Shown: positions 29,452 to 40,737 of the stretch, in pieces
Position numbering within the stretch: position 1 is the first letter of the stretch
Layout: each line of letters opens with the position of its first letter
DNA from: Methyloversatilis universalis EHg5
GTDB taxonomy: Bacteria; Pseudomonadota; Gammaproteobacteria; Burkholderiales; Rhodocyclaceae
Assembly: GCF_000378945.1 (NCBI RefSeq)
Contig: NZ_KB900539.1
Location: 2,437,234 to 2,501,233, forward strand
Length of the DNA stretch: 64,000 nucleotides
Reading direction: 5' to 3'
The notes under the pieces: generated by a model
The model's database searches: none
Seen by the model: the letters and a program-made list of their open reading frames with translations, nothing else
What the model was told of the DNA's origin: nothing
Made by a program: the position numbers and the translations under genes

Positions 29452-30886
29452 CAGGGCCGTGGCATGTGGTCCGGGAATCGCCGGATCATAAGGCCGCCAT
29501 GCGACATGGAAATGTCACCAAGCGTTACAAGGTCACCCCGATGTCGACTGCGCCACGACCGGCGTCCACACAGGCATCCAGCCCGATTCGCCGGGTCCGG
29601 CAACCCACGGCTCGGCGGGTTCGCAGCCAGGCATCCACAGCGCCTCGCGGCCGACCACCAGAATGGGTGCGCGGTCGCGCAGCCAGGGCGGCAGACCGCA
29701 TTCCTGCGCGATCTGCTTCACGCCTGCACGCGGACGGCCGGGCCCGCGGCGCACCCGGTCCTTGGGCTGGCGCGCACGCAGCACCGGCGCCGCCTGTGCC
29801 AGCGCCGATTGCGACAGCCCCCGCCCCTGCACCGGCTGCAGCTGCAGACGTCCGGCCCCCCAGGCGATGTCGGTTTCGCCCTGCCAGTTCAGCGCGGCCG
29901 GCGCCGGCAGATCCGGCATCAGCCAGAGCAGTCCGCGATGACAGAAGCCGGCGACGCCGGCGTGCGACACCGGGCACTCGGCGCCGGACTGCCAGGCCAG
30001 CACCTGACGGCGCCATTCGTCCAGCCAGGCTTCGGTCGGTGCGGTGCGCGCGCCGACCCGCCGCAGCAGACGGCGCAGCAGATTGCGCTGGCGGGCCGCT
30101 TCGAGGCCGCGCAGGCCGTCTATCGACCACGCCCTGCCCCAGTCAGTCGCCACGGCGATCGACTCGGCATCGCGGTCGGCCAGCCCGTCCAGCAGCCCTT
30201 GCGCTTCGGCCAGCCGGCGCGCGGCGCCGGACAGCGTTTCAGCAGTGCGCGGCCAGCGCGACGACAGCACCGGCATCACCTCGGCACGCAGATAGTTGCG
30301 CGCGTAGCGGATGTCGGCGTTGGATTCGTCATCGACCCAGGACAGGCCACGCGACTGCGCTGCAGCTTCGAGCACGCTGCGCGACAGCGCGAGCATGGGG
30401 CGCAGCTGGGCGGGTCGATCGGGTTCGGACGGGCGCCAAGCCGGCATGCCAGCCAGCCCCATCAGGCCGGCGCCGCGCACCAGATTGTGCAGCAGCGTTT
30501 CTGCCTGATCGTCAGCGTGGTGGGCGGTCAGCAGCGCAGCGACGCCCTGCTCCAGCGCCTGCAGGTTGAGAGCGCGGTAACGCGCATCGCGCGCCGCGCA
30601 TTCGATCCCGTCCGGGCTGTCGAGCGCGACTGCGACCCGATGCGCCGAAAACGGCAGGCCGAGCACCGCGGCCTGGGCTGCACAGTGGGCGGCCCAGTCG
30701 TCGGCGTTCGGGCTCAGTCCGTGATGGACATGGGCGCAGGAAAGCTGCCAGCGACCTGCGGCGGCCAGCGCATGCAGCAGTACCGTGGAATCGAGACCGC
30801 CGCTGCAGGCGAGCAGCAGCGGCGCCCCGTCGGGCAGGACCGCGGACACCTGAGCGGCGATGGCCGCCGCAACGCGGTCGAACGGG

Positions 30887-31855
<969 letters not shown>

Positions 31856-31952
31856 CGGGCTGACCGTAAACAAGGGTGCGCAATTCTAGCGCGTCATACC
31901 CGATACGGGCGGACAGACGCGCATGCGAGTGCAGGCAGCAGACGTTCAAAGT

Positions 31953-31982
31953 GCAAAAAGCCGGCATCTGCCGGCTTTTTGC
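31953..31982 (-). terminator. Terminator after sspB, symmetric
   Basis: A perfect inverted repeat, GCAAAAAGCCGGCA-TC-TGCCGGCTTTTTGC, with 14-bp arms, lies 23 bp after the sspB stop. The T-run on each strand makes it usable in both directions. It separates the petABC-sspAB unit from accA-tilS. Confidence 0.88.
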
Positions 31983-32005
31983 CTCGAACGGACACCAAGC
32001 TGCGC

Positions 32006-32443
32006 CTACTTGATGCGCCGCAGATGGGGCTTGGCCGGCGACGGCTTGTCAGCGGCCGGCGTGGTGAGCACGGCCTGTTCACTGCGGTCAACCACGGTGG
32101 CCGGCGCGACATCCGCCCGCACCGGCTGGCCCGGCGTGACTTCGAACGCCATGCCATGACCGTTTTCACGGGCGTAGATCGCGGCCACGCACTCGACCGG
32201 AATCGTCAGCTCCTGCGCCACACCGCCGAAGCGGGCGGAACAGGTGATGAGCTCATTGCCCATCACCAGCTGATGCACCGCCTCGCGGCCGATGTTCAGG
32301 ATGATCTGACCATCCTTCACGTACTGCCGCGGCACGCCGGCGCGGTCGTCAACGACGACCGCGATATACGGCGTGAGCCCCTGGTCGGCGCACCAGTCGA
32401 ACAGTGCGCGCAACAGATAGGGCTTGGTGGAAACCGAACTCAT
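32006..32443 (-). CDS. sspB: ClpXP protease specificity-enhancing factor SspB
   Basis: The 145-residue protein begins MSSVSTKPYLLRALFDWCADQG, the conserved SspB start, and contains VVDDRAGVPRQYVKDGQIILNI. The family tethers ssrA-tagged proteins to ClpXP for degradation. The last 40 residues are a flexible proline-rich tail ending KPHLRRIK, in line with the ClpX-binding tail. ATG at 32452 would add three residues. It follows sspA as usual. Confidence 0.93.
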   Translation of the reverse strand: MSSVSTKPYLLRALFDWCADQGLTPYIAVVVDDRAGVPRQYVKDGQIILNIGREAVHQLVMGNELITCSARFGGVAQELTIPVECVAAIYARENGHGMAFEVTPGQPVRADVAPATVVDRSEQAVLTTPAADKPSPAKPHLRRIK

Positions 32444-32481
32444 GACGTCCATCGGGTGTTTTCAGCCGAGCTGTCCGCAGA

Positions 32482-33078
32482 TCAGCGGCGCATCACCTTT
32501 TCGGACGGCGTGAGCGCATCGATGAATCCCTGACGGGAGAAGATGCGCTCCGCGTACTTCATCAGCGGCGCAGCCGACTTCGGCAGCTCGATACCGTAGT
32601 GATCGAGGCGCCATAGTAGCGGAGCGATCGCCACGTCGAGCATGGAAAATTCCTCGCCCAGCATGTACTTCTGCTTTGCGAAGATGGCCGTCAGCTCGGT
32701 CAGGCGGTCACGCAGGTGGCTGCGTGACTTGTCTGCCGTGCGGGCGTTCTTTTCCAGCGCCTCGATGTGCGAGAACAGCTCGCTCTCGACCGTGTGCAGC
32801 AGCTGCCGCGCACGGGCGCGCATGATGGGGTCCGGCGGCATCAGCTGCGGATGGGGGAACCGTTCGTCGATGTACTCGTTGATGATGTTCGAGTCATAGA
32901 GAATCAGGTCGCGATCAACCAGCACCGGTACGCGGTTGTACGGGTTGATGACCGCAATGTCTTCCGGCTTGTTATAGAGGTCGACATCGATGACCTGGAA
33001 ATCCATGCCCTTTTCGTAGAGCACGATCCGGCAACGGTGGGAAAAGGGGTCTGTCGTCCCTGAATACAGATTCATCAT
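32482..33078 (-). CDS. sspA: Stringent starvation protein A (GST-like)
   Basis: The protein has about 198 residues, starting at ATG 33078 or the adjacent ATG 33075. A thioredoxin-like N-terminal domain (LYSGTTDPFSHRCRIVLYEKGMD, NPYNRVPVLVDRD) is followed by an all-helical GST C-terminal domain with GEEFSMLDVAIAPLLWRLD. SspA binds RNA polymerase and affects stationary-phase and stress transcription. The petABC-sspA-sspB order is a betaproteobacterial hallmark. Confidence 0.93.
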   Translation of the reverse strand: MMNLYSGTTDPFSHRCRIVLYEKGMDFQVIDVDLYNKPEDIAVINPYNRVPVLVDRDLILYDSNIINEYIDERFPHPQLMPPDPIMRARARQLLHTVESELFSHIEALEKNARTADKSRSHLRDRLTELTAIFAKQKYMLGEEFSMLDVAIAPLLWRLDHYGIELPKSAAPLMKYAERIFSRQGFIDALTPSEKVMRR

Positions 33079-33186
33079 GGTGTTAACACCCCAGGAGTAC
33101 TCGGCATCCCTCACCACACGCCGGACGCGTGGTGAGGTCGCTTCGCGATGACCGAGAGCTTGCATGACTTTCGGGCGTGTGGATTC

Positions 33187-33945
33187 TTAGTGGATGTCTT
33201 TCCAGAACTCGCGCTTGAGCAGGTAGCTCAGAGCGGCGAGCACAGACAATCCGATGATGACCAGCAGGCCGGTCTGGCGACGCTTCTCGGCGCCCGGCTC
33301 GCCCATATAGACGAGATAGGCCACGAGATCGCCCACCGTCGAGTCGTATTCCGACTTCGACAGCTTGCCCGGCTTGGTCAGTTCCAGCTCGACCACTTCC
33401 TTCTCGCCGCCGTGGCCATCGGCCACCTTGACGTGCTTGGCCGACTGCTCACCCTGCAGTTCATACAGGACGTGCGGCATGCCAACGTTTGCGAAGGTCG
33501 TGTTGTTCCAACCGGTCGGCCGGCTGTCGTCGCGATAGAAACTGCGCAGGTAGGTGTACAGCCAGTCGGCGCCGGTGCCGTCGGCCGAGGCACGCGAACG
33601 TGCGATCACGGTCAGGTCGGGCGGTGCGGCACCGAACCACTTCTTACCGTCTTCGCGGGTCAGGGCCACCTTCATCGTTTCACCGGTCTTGTCGGCGGCG
33701 AACAGGAGGTTGTCCTTGATCTGCTCTTCGGTCAGGCCGACATCCTTCAGGCGGTTGTAACGCATGTAGGACGCCGAGTGGCAGTTCAGGCAGTAGTTGA
33801 CGAAGACCTGGGCGCCACGCTGGATGGCGTTGGCGTCGCGGAACTTGTCGGTCGGCGCGCGATCGAGATGCACCGATTCGGAACTGGCAAAGGCCAGCAG
33901 GGGCGCGCACAGCGCGCCAAGAAACAGTTTTTTGAGTTGTTTCAT
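33187..33945 (-). CDS. petC: Ubiquinol-cytochrome c reductase, cytochrome c1
   Basis: The 252-residue protein has a signal peptide (MKQLKKLFLGALCAPLLAFA) and the heme c site CLNCHSASYMRYNRL. The conserved loop ending NVGMPHVLYELQG carries the family's methionine-ligand region. A C-terminal membrane anchor (TGLLVIIGLSVLAALSYLL) is present. It is the third subunit of complex III and passes electrons to periplasmic cytochromes c. It could therefore receive or feed electrons in the same pool as the PedF-like cytochromes, though that is inference. Confidence 0.95.
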   Translation of the reverse strand: MKQLKKLFLGALCAPLLAFASSESVHLDRAPTDKFRDANAIQRGAQVFVNYCLNCHSASYMRYNRLKDVGLTEEQIKDNLLFAADKTGETMKVALTREDGKKWFGAAPPDLTVIARSRASADGTGADWLYTYLRSFYRDDSRPTGWNNTTFANVGMPHVLYELQGEQSAKHVKVADGHGGEKEVVELELTKPGKLSKSEYDSTVGDLVAYLVYMGEPGAEKRRQTGLLVIIGLSVLAALSYLLKREFWKDIH

Positions 33946-33956
33946 GATTCTGGCTC

Positions 33957-35249
33957 TCAGTGTCCGGTCACACGCGACGGTTCGGGCTTGTACTTGTCGA
34001 TGGCCGTGTACCAGGGCATCAGCACGAAGAACAGGAAGTAGATGACCGTGCAGACCTGCGACACCAGCGTGCCCATCGGGGTCGGCGCCTGCATGCCCAG
34101 ATAGCCCAGGATCAGGAAGGCGATGATGAACACGGTGAGCGCGAACTTGAAGATCGGACCCTTGTAGCGGATCGACTTCACCGGCGAACGGTCCAGCCAG
34201 GGCAGCGCGAAGAAGATCATCACGGACAGGCCCATGAAGATGACGCCCCACAGCTTCGCGTCGATCCACAGGAAGTTCACCGTGTTGGCGCGCAGGATCG
34301 AGTAGAACGGCGTGAAGTACCACACCGGCGCGATATGCGGCGGCGTCTTCATCGGATCAGCCGGGATGAAGTTGTTGTACTCCAGGAAGTAGCCGCCGAA
34401 CTCCGGACCGAAGAACACCACGGCCGAGAAGCAGATCAGGAACACGACCACGCCGACGATGTCCTTCACCGTGTAGTACGGGTGGAAGGGGATGCCATCC
34501 AGCGGAATGCCAGTCTTCGGATCCTTGTTCTTCTTGATCTCGACGCCGTCCGGGTTGTTCGAACCCACTTCGTGCAGCGCGATGATGTGCGCGGCAACCA
34601 GGCCGATCAGCACCAGCGGCACCGCGATGACGTGGAACGAGAAGAAGCGGTTCAGCGTTGCATCACCGATCACGAAGTCGCCACGCAGCCAGATCGACAG
34701 GTCGTTGCCGACGAAGGGGATCGCCGAGAACAGGTTGATGATCACCTGGGCGCCCCAGTACGACATCTGACCCCAGGGCAGCAGATAGCCCATGAAGGCT
34801 TCGGCCATCAGGCACAGGAAGATCATGCAGCCGAAGATCCACACCAGCTCGCGCGGCTTGCGGTAGGAACCGTAGAGCAGACCACGGAACATGTGCAGAT
34901 ACACGACCACGAAGAAGGCCGATGCGCCGGTCGAGTGCATGTAGCGGATGAGCCAGCCCCACGGCACGTCGCGCATGATGTACTCGACGCTCGCGAAGGC
35001 GACCGGCACGCCCGAGGCGTTCAGCGACGCGTCCGGCTTGAAGTGCATGACCAGGAAAATGCCGGTCACGATCTGGATCACCAGCACCAGCAGTGCCAGC
35101 GAGCCGAAGAAGTACCAGAAGTTGAAGTTCTTCGGTGCGTAGTACTCCGAAAGGTGTTCCTTCCAGAGCGTGGTGAGCGGGAAGCGCTCGTCAATCCAGC
35201 CGAGCAGGCCAGTGGTGGTGACTACCTTTTCGCCAGCCATCTCGATCAA
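33957..35249 (-). CDS. petB: Ubiquinol-cytochrome c reductase, cytochrome b
   Basis: The 430-residue multi-pass protein carries the two bis-histidine b hemes on its helices (RYMHSTGASAFFVVVYLHMFRGL, HVIAVPLVLIGLVAAHIIALHEVG). The Qo-site PEWY-like segment reads IAPVWYFTPFYSIL, a variant of the usual PEWYFLP. ATG at 35249 overlaps the petA stop (ATGA). It catalyses quinol oxidation in complex III. Confidence 0.96.
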   Translation of the reverse strand: MIEMAGEKVVTTTGLLGWIDERFPLTTLWKEHLSEYYAPKNFNFWYFFGSLALLVLVIQIVTGIFLVMHFKPDASLNASGVPVAFASVEYIMRDVPWGWLIRYMHSTGASAFFVVVYLHMFRGLLYGSYRKPRELVWIFGCMIFLCLMAEAFMGYLLPWGQMSYWGAQVIINLFSAIPFVGNDLSIWLRGDFVIGDATLNRFFSFHVIAVPLVLIGLVAAHIIALHEVGSNNPDGVEIKKNKDPKTGIPLDGIPFHPYYTVKDIVGVVVFLICFSAVVFFGPEFGGYFLEYNNFIPADPMKTPPHIAPVWYFTPFYSILRANTVNFLWIDAKLWGVIFMGLSVMIFFALPWLDRSPVKSIRYKGPIFKFALTVFIIAFLILGYLGMQAPTPMGTLVSQVCTVIYFLFFVLMPWYTAIDKYKPEPSRVTGH

Positions 35250-35854
35250 CCCTCCTTGGAATCCTGGCCGACCAGGATGCGCGTGTCAGACAGGAACATG
35301 AACGGCGGCACCTTCAGGTTGTCCGGAGCCGGCTTGGCCTTGAAAACGCGACCGGACAGGTCGAAGGTGGAACCGTGGCAAGGGCAGACGAAACCTGCGT
35401 CAGCGCCCAGCTGGGCGTTGGAACCGGATTCGAAGGGGCCGGACGGCGAACAGCCGAGGTGGGTACAGATGGCCACGACCACCAGCACATCCTTGTGGTC
35501 TTCGCGGGCACGCAGATCGTTACGGGCGTACTCGGGCGTGAATTCGGACGGATTGCGCTCCGACTTCGGATCGGCCAGCTTGTCGGCCATGGCGGCCAGG
35601 GTCTCCATCTGGGCGGGGGTGCGGCGCATGATCCACACCGGCTTGCCCTGCCACTCGACCGTGGTCATTTCACCCGGACCGAGCTTGGAGATGTCTACCT
35701 CGACCGGAGCACCGGCGGCTTTCGCGCGCTCCGAAGGGGAAAGACTGGTGAGAAAAGGCACTGCCACTGCAAGCCCGGCCACACCACCCGCACAGGCTGT
35801 TGCCACGAGCAGACTGCGCCGGCCGCAATCCGCCTTCCGTTCATTGCCACTCAT
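35246..35854 (-). CDS. petA: Ubiquinol-cytochrome c reductase, Rieske iron-sulfur subunit
   Basis: The 202-residue protein has an N-terminal twin-arginine-like segment (CGRRSLLVATACAGGVAG) that also serves as the membrane anchor. The [2Fe-2S] ligands are in CTHLGCSPSG and CPCHGSTFDLSGRV. It is the first gene of petABC and is translationally coupled to petB. A promoter must lie in 35855-35980, but none is obvious to me. Confidence 0.96.
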   Translation of the reverse strand: MSGNERKADCGRRSLLVATACAGGVAGLAVAVPFLTSLSPSERAKAAGAPVEVDISKLGPGEMTTVEWQGKPVWIMRRTPAQMETLAAMADKLADPKSERNPSEFTPEYARNDLRAREDHKDVLVVVAICTHLGCSPSGPFESGSNAQLGADAGFVCPCHGSTFDLSGRVFKAKPAPDNLKVPPFMFLSDTRILVGQDSKEG

Positions 35855-35980
35855 GCTTGTTCCCGTCTAGACAATTGATTCTGCACAACCTGCGATTATA
35901 CCCTCAAGCGGTGCCCCGTTTAAAGCCCTGATGCATTCCCAACACCCTTCAGGCGGCGAAGAATCGCCGCTTCGCGACGG

Positions 35981-37219
35981 TCACAGCGCGCCTCCGGCGC
36001 GCAGTGCCGCAATGTCCTGTTGCCGGTAACCCAGCGCCGACAGCACCTCGTCGGTGTGCTCGCCCAGCGCCGGGCCGACCCAGTCGGTACGCCCTGGCGT
36101 TTCCGACAGCCGCGGCATCGGCGCCGGCGTCTTGAATTCACGGCCATCCGGCAAGCGGGCGGTTTCGAACACCGCGCGCGCCAGATACTGCGGATCGGTC
36201 GCGATGTCCTCGATCGAATAGACGCGACTGACCGGCACATCGGCCTCGCCCAGCACGCGCAGCACCTCGTCGCCGTCGTGCGCCGCCACCCAGGCGTCGA
36301 TCAGCGCATAGATTTCGTCGCGCCGCGCATCGCGCCCGGCGTTGTCGGCCAGTGACGGGTCAGCGGCCAGGTCAGGCCGGCCGATGGCCGTCATCAGCCG
36401 TCGGAAGATGGCGTCGCCGTTACCGCCGACGATGATGTGACGGCCGTCGCGCGCGGTGTGGGTGTTTGACGGCGTAATGCCGGGCATGATGTTGCCGGTG
36501 CGACCGCGGATGAAACCGAACACGTCGAACTCCGGCAGCATGCTTTCCATCATCGCGAATACCGCCTCGTAGAGGGCGACATCCACGGTCTGGCCCTGCC
36601 CTGCCCCGCGCCCGCCAGTGGCGTCGCGATGGCGCAGCGCCATCAGCGCGCCGATCACGCCCCACAGTGCGGCGATCGAATCACCGATCGAAATGCCCAC
36701 CTTGACCGGCGGCCGGTCGGGGAAACCGGTGATGTAGCGCAGCCCGCCCATCGATTCGCCGATGGCGCCGAAGCCCGGCTGCTGCGCCATCGGCCCGGTC
36801 TGGCCGAAACCGGACAGACGCACGGTGACCAGCGACGGATTGATGTCCTTCAGCACCGCTTCGGACAGGCCCAGCTTGTCCAGCACGCCCGGGCGGAAGT
36901 TCTCGACCAGCAGGTCTGCGCCGGCGAGCAGCTTCTTCAGCACCGCGATCGCGTCCGGATGCTTCAGGTTCAGCGTGACCGACTTCTTGTTGCGCGCCTG
37001 TACGAACCACCAGAGCGAGGTGCCTTCGTACAGCAGGCGCCATTTACGCAGCGGATCGCCGCCATCCGGCGCCTCCACCTTGATCACCTCGGCACCGAAT
37101 TCGGCCAGGATGCGCGACGCGAACGGGCCGGCGATCAGCGTGCCCAGTTCGACCACCTTCAGGCCGTCCAGTGGCCGGGGTTGCGTGCTGTCCGCGCCGG
37201 TAGGGACGGCCGCGCTCAC
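35981..37219 (-). CDS. CaiB/BaiF family CoA transferase
   Basis: The 412-residue protein has the class III CoA-transferase signatures [19 protein letters not shown] and [13 protein letters not shown], then [14 protein letters not shown] and [16 protein letters not shown]. The catalytic aspartate follows this block in the family. These enzymes move CoA between carboxylic acids. The substrate cannot be told from sequence. It overlaps recR by 4 bp, an accidental-looking partner. Confidence 0.9.
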   Translation of the reverse strand: MSAAVPTGADSTQPRPLDGLKVVELGTLIAGPFASRILAEFGAEVIKVEAPDGGDPLRKWRLLYEGTSLWWFVQARNKKSVTLNLKHPDAIAVLKKLLAGADLLVENFRPGVLDKLGLSEAVLKDINPSLVTVRLSGFGQTGPMAQQPGFGAIGESMGGLRYITGFPDRPPVKVGISIGDSIAALWGVIGALMALRHRDATGGRGAGQGQTVDVALYEAVFAMMESMLPEFDVFGFIRGRTGNIMPGITPSNTHTARDGRHIIVGGNGDAIFRRLMTAIGRPDLAADPSLADNAGRDARRDEIYALIDAWVAAHDGDEVLRVLGEADVPVSRVYSIEDIATDPQYLARAVFETARLPDGREFKTPAPMPRLSETPGRTDWVGPALGEHTDEVLSALGYRQQDIAALRAGGAL

Positions 37220-37809
37220 GCCGGACGCCTTTCCGACAGCGCCTGGGCGATGGTGCCGATGTCCGTATGTTCCAGTTCGCCGCCCACCGGCAGGCCGCGC
37301 GCGATGCGCGTGACCGCGAGACCGCGCGCGCGCAGCATTTCACCGAGGTAGTGCGCGGTCGCCTCGCCCTCGTTGGTGAAATTGGTGGCCAGGATGACTT
37401 CGCGCACCGCAGGATCGGCCGCCCGCTCGAGCAGACGGTCCAGCCGCAGTTCCTTCGGCCCGACGCCTTCAAGCGGCGCAATGCGCCCCATCAGGCAGAA
37501 ATAGAGGCCGGAATAGCTGTGGGTCTGTTCCATCATGAGCATGTCGGCCGGCGTTTCGACCACGCACAGCTGCGACGCATCGCGGCGCGGCGAACTGCAG
37601 CGCTCGCACACCTCCAGTTCGGTGAAGGTGTTGCAGCGCGCGCAGTTGTGCAGCCGGGTCAGCGCGTCGCCGAGCGCACGCGCCAGCCGGTCGGCGCCGG
37701 AACGGTCGCGCTGCAGCAGATGGAAAGCCATGCGCTGCGCGCTCTTGGGTCCGACCGACGGCAGGCAGCGCAAGGCGCTGACCAGCTCGTCCAGCACACC
37801 TGTATTCAT
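37216..37809 (-). CDS. recR: Recombination mediator protein RecR
   Basis: The 197-residue protein has an N-terminal helix-hairpin-helix ([20 protein letters not shown]), a C4 zinc finger ([16 protein letters not shown]) and a Toprim domain ([15 protein letters not shown]). It loads RecA at gaps together with RecF/RecO. It belongs to the conserved dnaX-ybaB-recR cluster. Confidence 0.97.
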   Translation of the reverse strand: MNTGVLDELVSALRCLPSVGPKSAQRMAFHLLQRDRSGADRLARALGDALTRLHNCARCNTFTELEVCERCSSPRRDASQLCVVETPADMLMMEQTHSYSGLYFCLMGRIAPLEGVGPKELRLDRLLERAADPAVREVILATNFTNEGEATAHYLGEMLRARGLAVTRIARGLPVGGELEHTDIGTIAQALSERRPA

Positions 37810-37828
37810 GACGGGCGCAGTGCCGGCT

Positions 37829-38152
37829 TCAGAACGGCAGCTTGAAGCCCGGCGGCAGGTTCAGGCCGGAGGTGAAACCGGCCATCTTTTCCTGGGTGGT
37901 GGATTCGACCCGGCGCACCGCGTCGTTCACCGCAGCGGCCAGCAGGTCTTCCAGCATTTCGCGGTCGTCCATCACCGACGGATCGATCGACACGCGACGC
38001 ACGTCGTGCTTGCAGGTCATGACGATCTTGACCATGCCGGCGCCCGACTGGCCCTCGACTTCGACGCTGGCCAGCTGCTCCTGCATCTTCTTCATGTTTT
38101 CCTGCATCTGCTGGGCCTGCTTCATCAGGCCACCGATTCCACCCTTCATCAT
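37829..38152 (-). CDS. YbaB/EbfC nucleoid-associated protein
   Basis: This 107-residue protein has a methionine/glutamine-rich N-terminal helix ([19 protein letters not shown]) and the family strand [21 protein letters not shown]. It binds DNA as a dimer. It lies 10 bp after dnaX and 19 bp before recR, the usual arrangement. Confidence 0.95.
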   Translation of the reverse strand: MMKGGIGGLMKQAQQMQENMKKMQEQLASVEVEGQSGAGMVKIVMTCKHDVRRVSIDPSVMDDREMLEDLLAAAVNDAVRRVESTTQEKMAGFTSGLNLPPGFKLPF

Positions 38153-38162
38153 GGTGCGGTCC

Positions 38163-39944
38163 TCAAACGGGTTTGATCGAGTCTTCGATCAGGCGGGCGC
38201 CGAACTGCTCGATCACCTGCTGAACGAAGGGGTCATTCTTCATTGATACGCACGCCTGTTCCAGACGTGCGCGCTGTTCGGCGCCGAGCCGCTGGGCAAC
38301 GGTCTGGCTGACCGGCTCGCCCTGCTCGAATTCGAGCCGGACTGCGCTGCCCAGGCGGGTCTGGAGTGCAGCGCGCAGCTTGTCCTGGCCGGAGGCGATC
38401 AGGTGCGACATGTCGCGCGACAGCCGCAACCGTATCACCCCGCCCTCGCTGGCGCGCCATTCGCACTGATGGGCGAGCTGCTTGCTGAGGGCGGCCACGT
38501 CGAGCTGATCGACCAGCGCGTGCCAGTCTTCATTGGTGCGCGGCAGCGCTGCCGTCGGTGCGGCCGTGGCAGGTATCGGTGCCGGTTCGGGTGCGGCGGT
38601 CGGCGCAACGAATTCTTCGTCCTCTGCCCACGGCGGCGGCGCTTCGTCTGCCGGCGCGGCTTTCGCAGCTGGGCGTACCGGCTCAGGGACGGGCGGCGGC
38701 ACCGGTGCCGGCTTTGCGGCGACCGGCGGCGGCGCGGATTCGGTCTGACGTGGCGCTTCGACCGCGGCCGGCGGCGGCACCGCCGCACTGGTGCGGGCCA
38801 CGCGGGGCGGCGCCTGCAGTGCAGCACTCTGGCCACGCGGTGCGGCCGACAGTGCGGGCGGCGTGACCGGCCGGAAAGCCAGCAGACGCAGCAGTGTCAT
38901 CGAAAAACCGGTCACTTCGTCCGGCGCCAGCGGCAGATCATTGCAGCCCTGAACCGCGATCTGGTAAGCCAGCTGCACCGACTCGGCATCCATGCCCGCC
39001 GCGTAGGGCGCAAGCCTGGCCTGTTCCAGTTCGTCGGTGATGGCATCCGGCACCATCTGGGCCACCGCCACGCGGTGCAGCAGCACCGCCAGTTCGCGCA
39101 GCGCTTGGTCGAAGTCGACGCTGCGGGCACGCATCTGCGCGGTCAGCGTCATCAGCGCCGCGCCGTCACCGGCCAGCAGCGCATCGAGGATCAGATAGAG
39201 ATGTTCGTCGCCGACCGTGCCCAGCATGTCGAGCACGTCCTGCTCGACCAGCCGGCCGGCACCGTGCGCGATCGCCTGATCGAGCAGCGAAAGCGCATCG
39301 CGCATCGAACCGGCGGCCCCCTTGGCGATCGGCCTCAGCGCGGCCGGCTCGTATTCGACGCCCTCGGCATCCAGCACGCCGGACAGGTGGCGGACGATGG
39401 CATCCGGCGGCATCTGCTTCAGATTGAACTGCAGACAGCGGCTCAGCACCGTGACCGGAATCTTCTGCGGGTCGGTGGTGGCCAGGATGAACTTCACGTG
39501 CTCCGGCGGCTCTTCAAGCGTCTTCAGCATCGCGTTGAAGGCGTGGCCGGTCAGCATGTGAACTTCGTCAATCATGTAGACCTTGTACCGGCCGCGTGCC
39601 GGCGCGTAGGCCGCCTTTTCCAGCAGCGCAGCCATGTCGTCCACGCTGCGGTTGGAGGCGGCATCCATCTCGACATAGTCGACGAAGCGTCCGGCATCGA
39701 TTTCGGTACAGGCGGCGCACTGCCCGCAGGGGTGGGCGGTCAGACCGGTTTCGCAGTTCAGGCTCTTGGCCAGGATGCGGGAAATGGTGGTCTTGCCGAC
39801 GCCGCGGGTACCGGTGAACAGGTAAGCGTGATGAAGCCGCTTCTGTTCGAGCGCGTGGCTCAGGGCACGGACCACGTGATCCTGGCCGACCAGCGTTTCG
39901 AAGCTGCGGGGACGCCACTTGCGCGCGAGAACCTGATAAGTCAT
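38163..39944 (-). CDS. dnaX: DNA polymerase III subunits gamma/tau
   Basis: The 593-residue protein begins [21 protein letters not shown]. The Walker A site is [20 protein letters not shown], the zinc module is in the [11 protein letters not shown] region, and [19 protein letters not shown] is the Walker B/sensor segment. A proline/alanine-rich linker (about residues 370-460) precedes the tau C-terminal domain. I did not see a clear slippery A-run that would mark programmed frameshifting to gamma. The SRP RNA gene lies just upstream. Confidence 0.96.
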   Translation of the reverse strand: MTYQVLARKWRPRSFETLVGQDHVVRALSHALEQKRLHHAYLFTGTRGVGKTTISRILAKSLNCETGLTAHPCGQCAACTEIDAGRFVDYVEMDAASNRSVDDMAALLEKAAYAPARGRYKVYMIDEVHMLTGHAFNAMLKTLEEPPEHVKFILATTDPQKIPVTVLSRCLQFNLKQMPPDAIVRHLSGVLDAEGVEYEPAALRPIAKGAAGSMRDALSLLDQAIAHGAGRLVEQDVLDMLGTVGDEHLYLILDALLAGDGAALMTLTAQMRARSVDFDQALRELAVLLHRVAVAQMVPDAITDELEQARLAPYAAGMDAESVQLAYQIAVQGCNDLPLAPDEVTGFSMTLLRLLAFRPVTPPALSAAPRGQSAALQAPPRVARTSAAVPPPAAVEAPRQTESAPPPVAAKPAPVPPPVPEPVRPAAKAAPADEAPPPWAEDEEFVAPTAAPEPAPIPATAAPTAALPRTNEDWHALVDQLDVAALSKQLAHQCEWRASEGGVIRLRLSRDMSHLIASGQDKLRAALQTRLGSAVRLEFEQGEPVSQTVAQRLGAEQRARLEQACVSMKNDPFVQQVIEQFGARLIEDSIKPV

Positions 39945-39984
39945 CTGAACGCCGGCAGAGTGAGCGACGGTGCGCACTGCAAAA

Positions 39985-40095
39985 AAGGGAGGGGTGGCGA
40001 GCCTGACCCCCGGCACTCGTGGTGAGCAGCTGTGGCTGCTTCCTTCCGGACCTGACCAGGTTCACCGCGCCACGATGCGGGGAGACCCGCCACAA
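39985..40095 (-). ncRNA. ffs: Small bacterial signal recognition particle RNA (4.5S RNA)
   Basis: On the minus strand the hallmark apical domain ACCTGGTCAGGTCCGGAAGG, continuing AAGCAGCC, is intact. The 5' end GTGGCGGGTC pairs with the 3' end GGCTCGCCAC, closing a rod of about 105 nt. It ends in CCCTCCC followed by six T (39981-39986 read from the plus strand), a terminator. The RNA scaffolds Ffh for membrane targeting. The place directly upstream of dnaX is typical for betaproteobacteria. Ends are accurate to a few bases. Confidence 0.95.
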
Positions 40096-40175
40096 CGAAT
40101 TCTACCCCGGGAGCCCCCTGCCCGGCCAGCCCGGACTGAAAAAACGTGCCCTGACCGGCGGGGGCGGCGGGCCTT

Positions 40176-40484
40176 TCAGCCGCCGCCGCGCTGGAAATGG
40201 CGGTCGAAACGCGCCATGAAGGCGGCCATGTGGGCAGCGTCGCGGATCGGAAATTCGAGCGACACCTTGAGCCGGGGCAGACTCAGCAGTGCAATGTGCA
40301 GCGCAGGCTGCACTTCGACCGACAGGCTCCAGCCGCGGCCGCTGGCGCCATCGCCGCGATGGACGATGGGCAGATCGACCGCACCCGGCAGCATGTGGAA
40401 GAACTCGTCGCGCCCGATGCTCATGACGCGCACGACCGTGCCGGAGGCGAGTTCCTCCGGCTTAAGCGGAAAGGCGGCGCTCAT
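40176..40484 (-). CDS. Small hypothetical protein, last gene of the aor operon
   Basis: The 102-residue protein starts MSAAFPLKPEELASGTVVRVMSIGRDEFF and looks like a small soluble beta-rich domain with a final helix (HMAAFMARFDRHF). I do not recognise it. Its start overlaps the stop of the MoaD-like gene by 4 bp, so it is translated with the aldehyde oxidoreductase operon. It may be an assembly or cofactor-insertion factor, but this is a guess from position only. Confidence 0.65.
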   Translation of the reverse strand: MSAAFPLKPEELASGTVVRVMSIGRDEFFHMLPGAVDLPIVHRGDGASGRGWSLSVEVQPALHIALLSLPRLKVSLEFPIRDAAHMAAFMARFDRHFQRGGG

Positions 40485-40735
40485 CCGCCCGCCACCGGCG
40501 GCCAGATGGCGAGGACGTCGTCGGCAGCGAGCACACGTGCGGCGCGGCTGCCCGGAGGTATGAAATGACCGTTCACGAGAACCAGATGGACAAGCCGTTC
40601 GGGAAGTTGGTGGCGCGCAATCATATCGCCTACCGTGGTCCCTTCGGGCACATCCATCGGCCACTCGTTGGTGCGCTTCGCCTCGTCCGGCAGATAGTCG
40701 GACAGCGAGGCGTACAGCTTCAGCGTGACCTGCAT
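40481..40735 (-). CDS. MoaD/ThiS-like sulfur-carrier protein
   Basis: This 84-residue ubiquitin-fold protein (VTLKLYASLSDYLPDEAKR, DDVLAIWPPVAGG) ends in the diglycine that is activated as thiocarboxylate in MoaD. It lies 2 bp from aorC, within the aldehyde oxidoreductase operon. A dedicated role in making the tungsten bis-pterin cofactor is the natural inference, and similar genes occur in other aor operons. A general molybdopterin role cannot be excluded. Confidence 0.82.
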   Translation of the reverse strand: MQVTLKLYASLSDYLPDEAKRTNEWPMDVPEGTTVGDMIARHQLPERLVHLVLVNGHFIPPGSRAARVLAADDVLAIWPPVAGG

Positions 40736-40737
40736 CC

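Noticed and set aside
38163-39944. Programmed frameshift site in dnaX
   Set aside because: No clear slippery A-run with a following hairpin was seen; the gene is reported as one frame.
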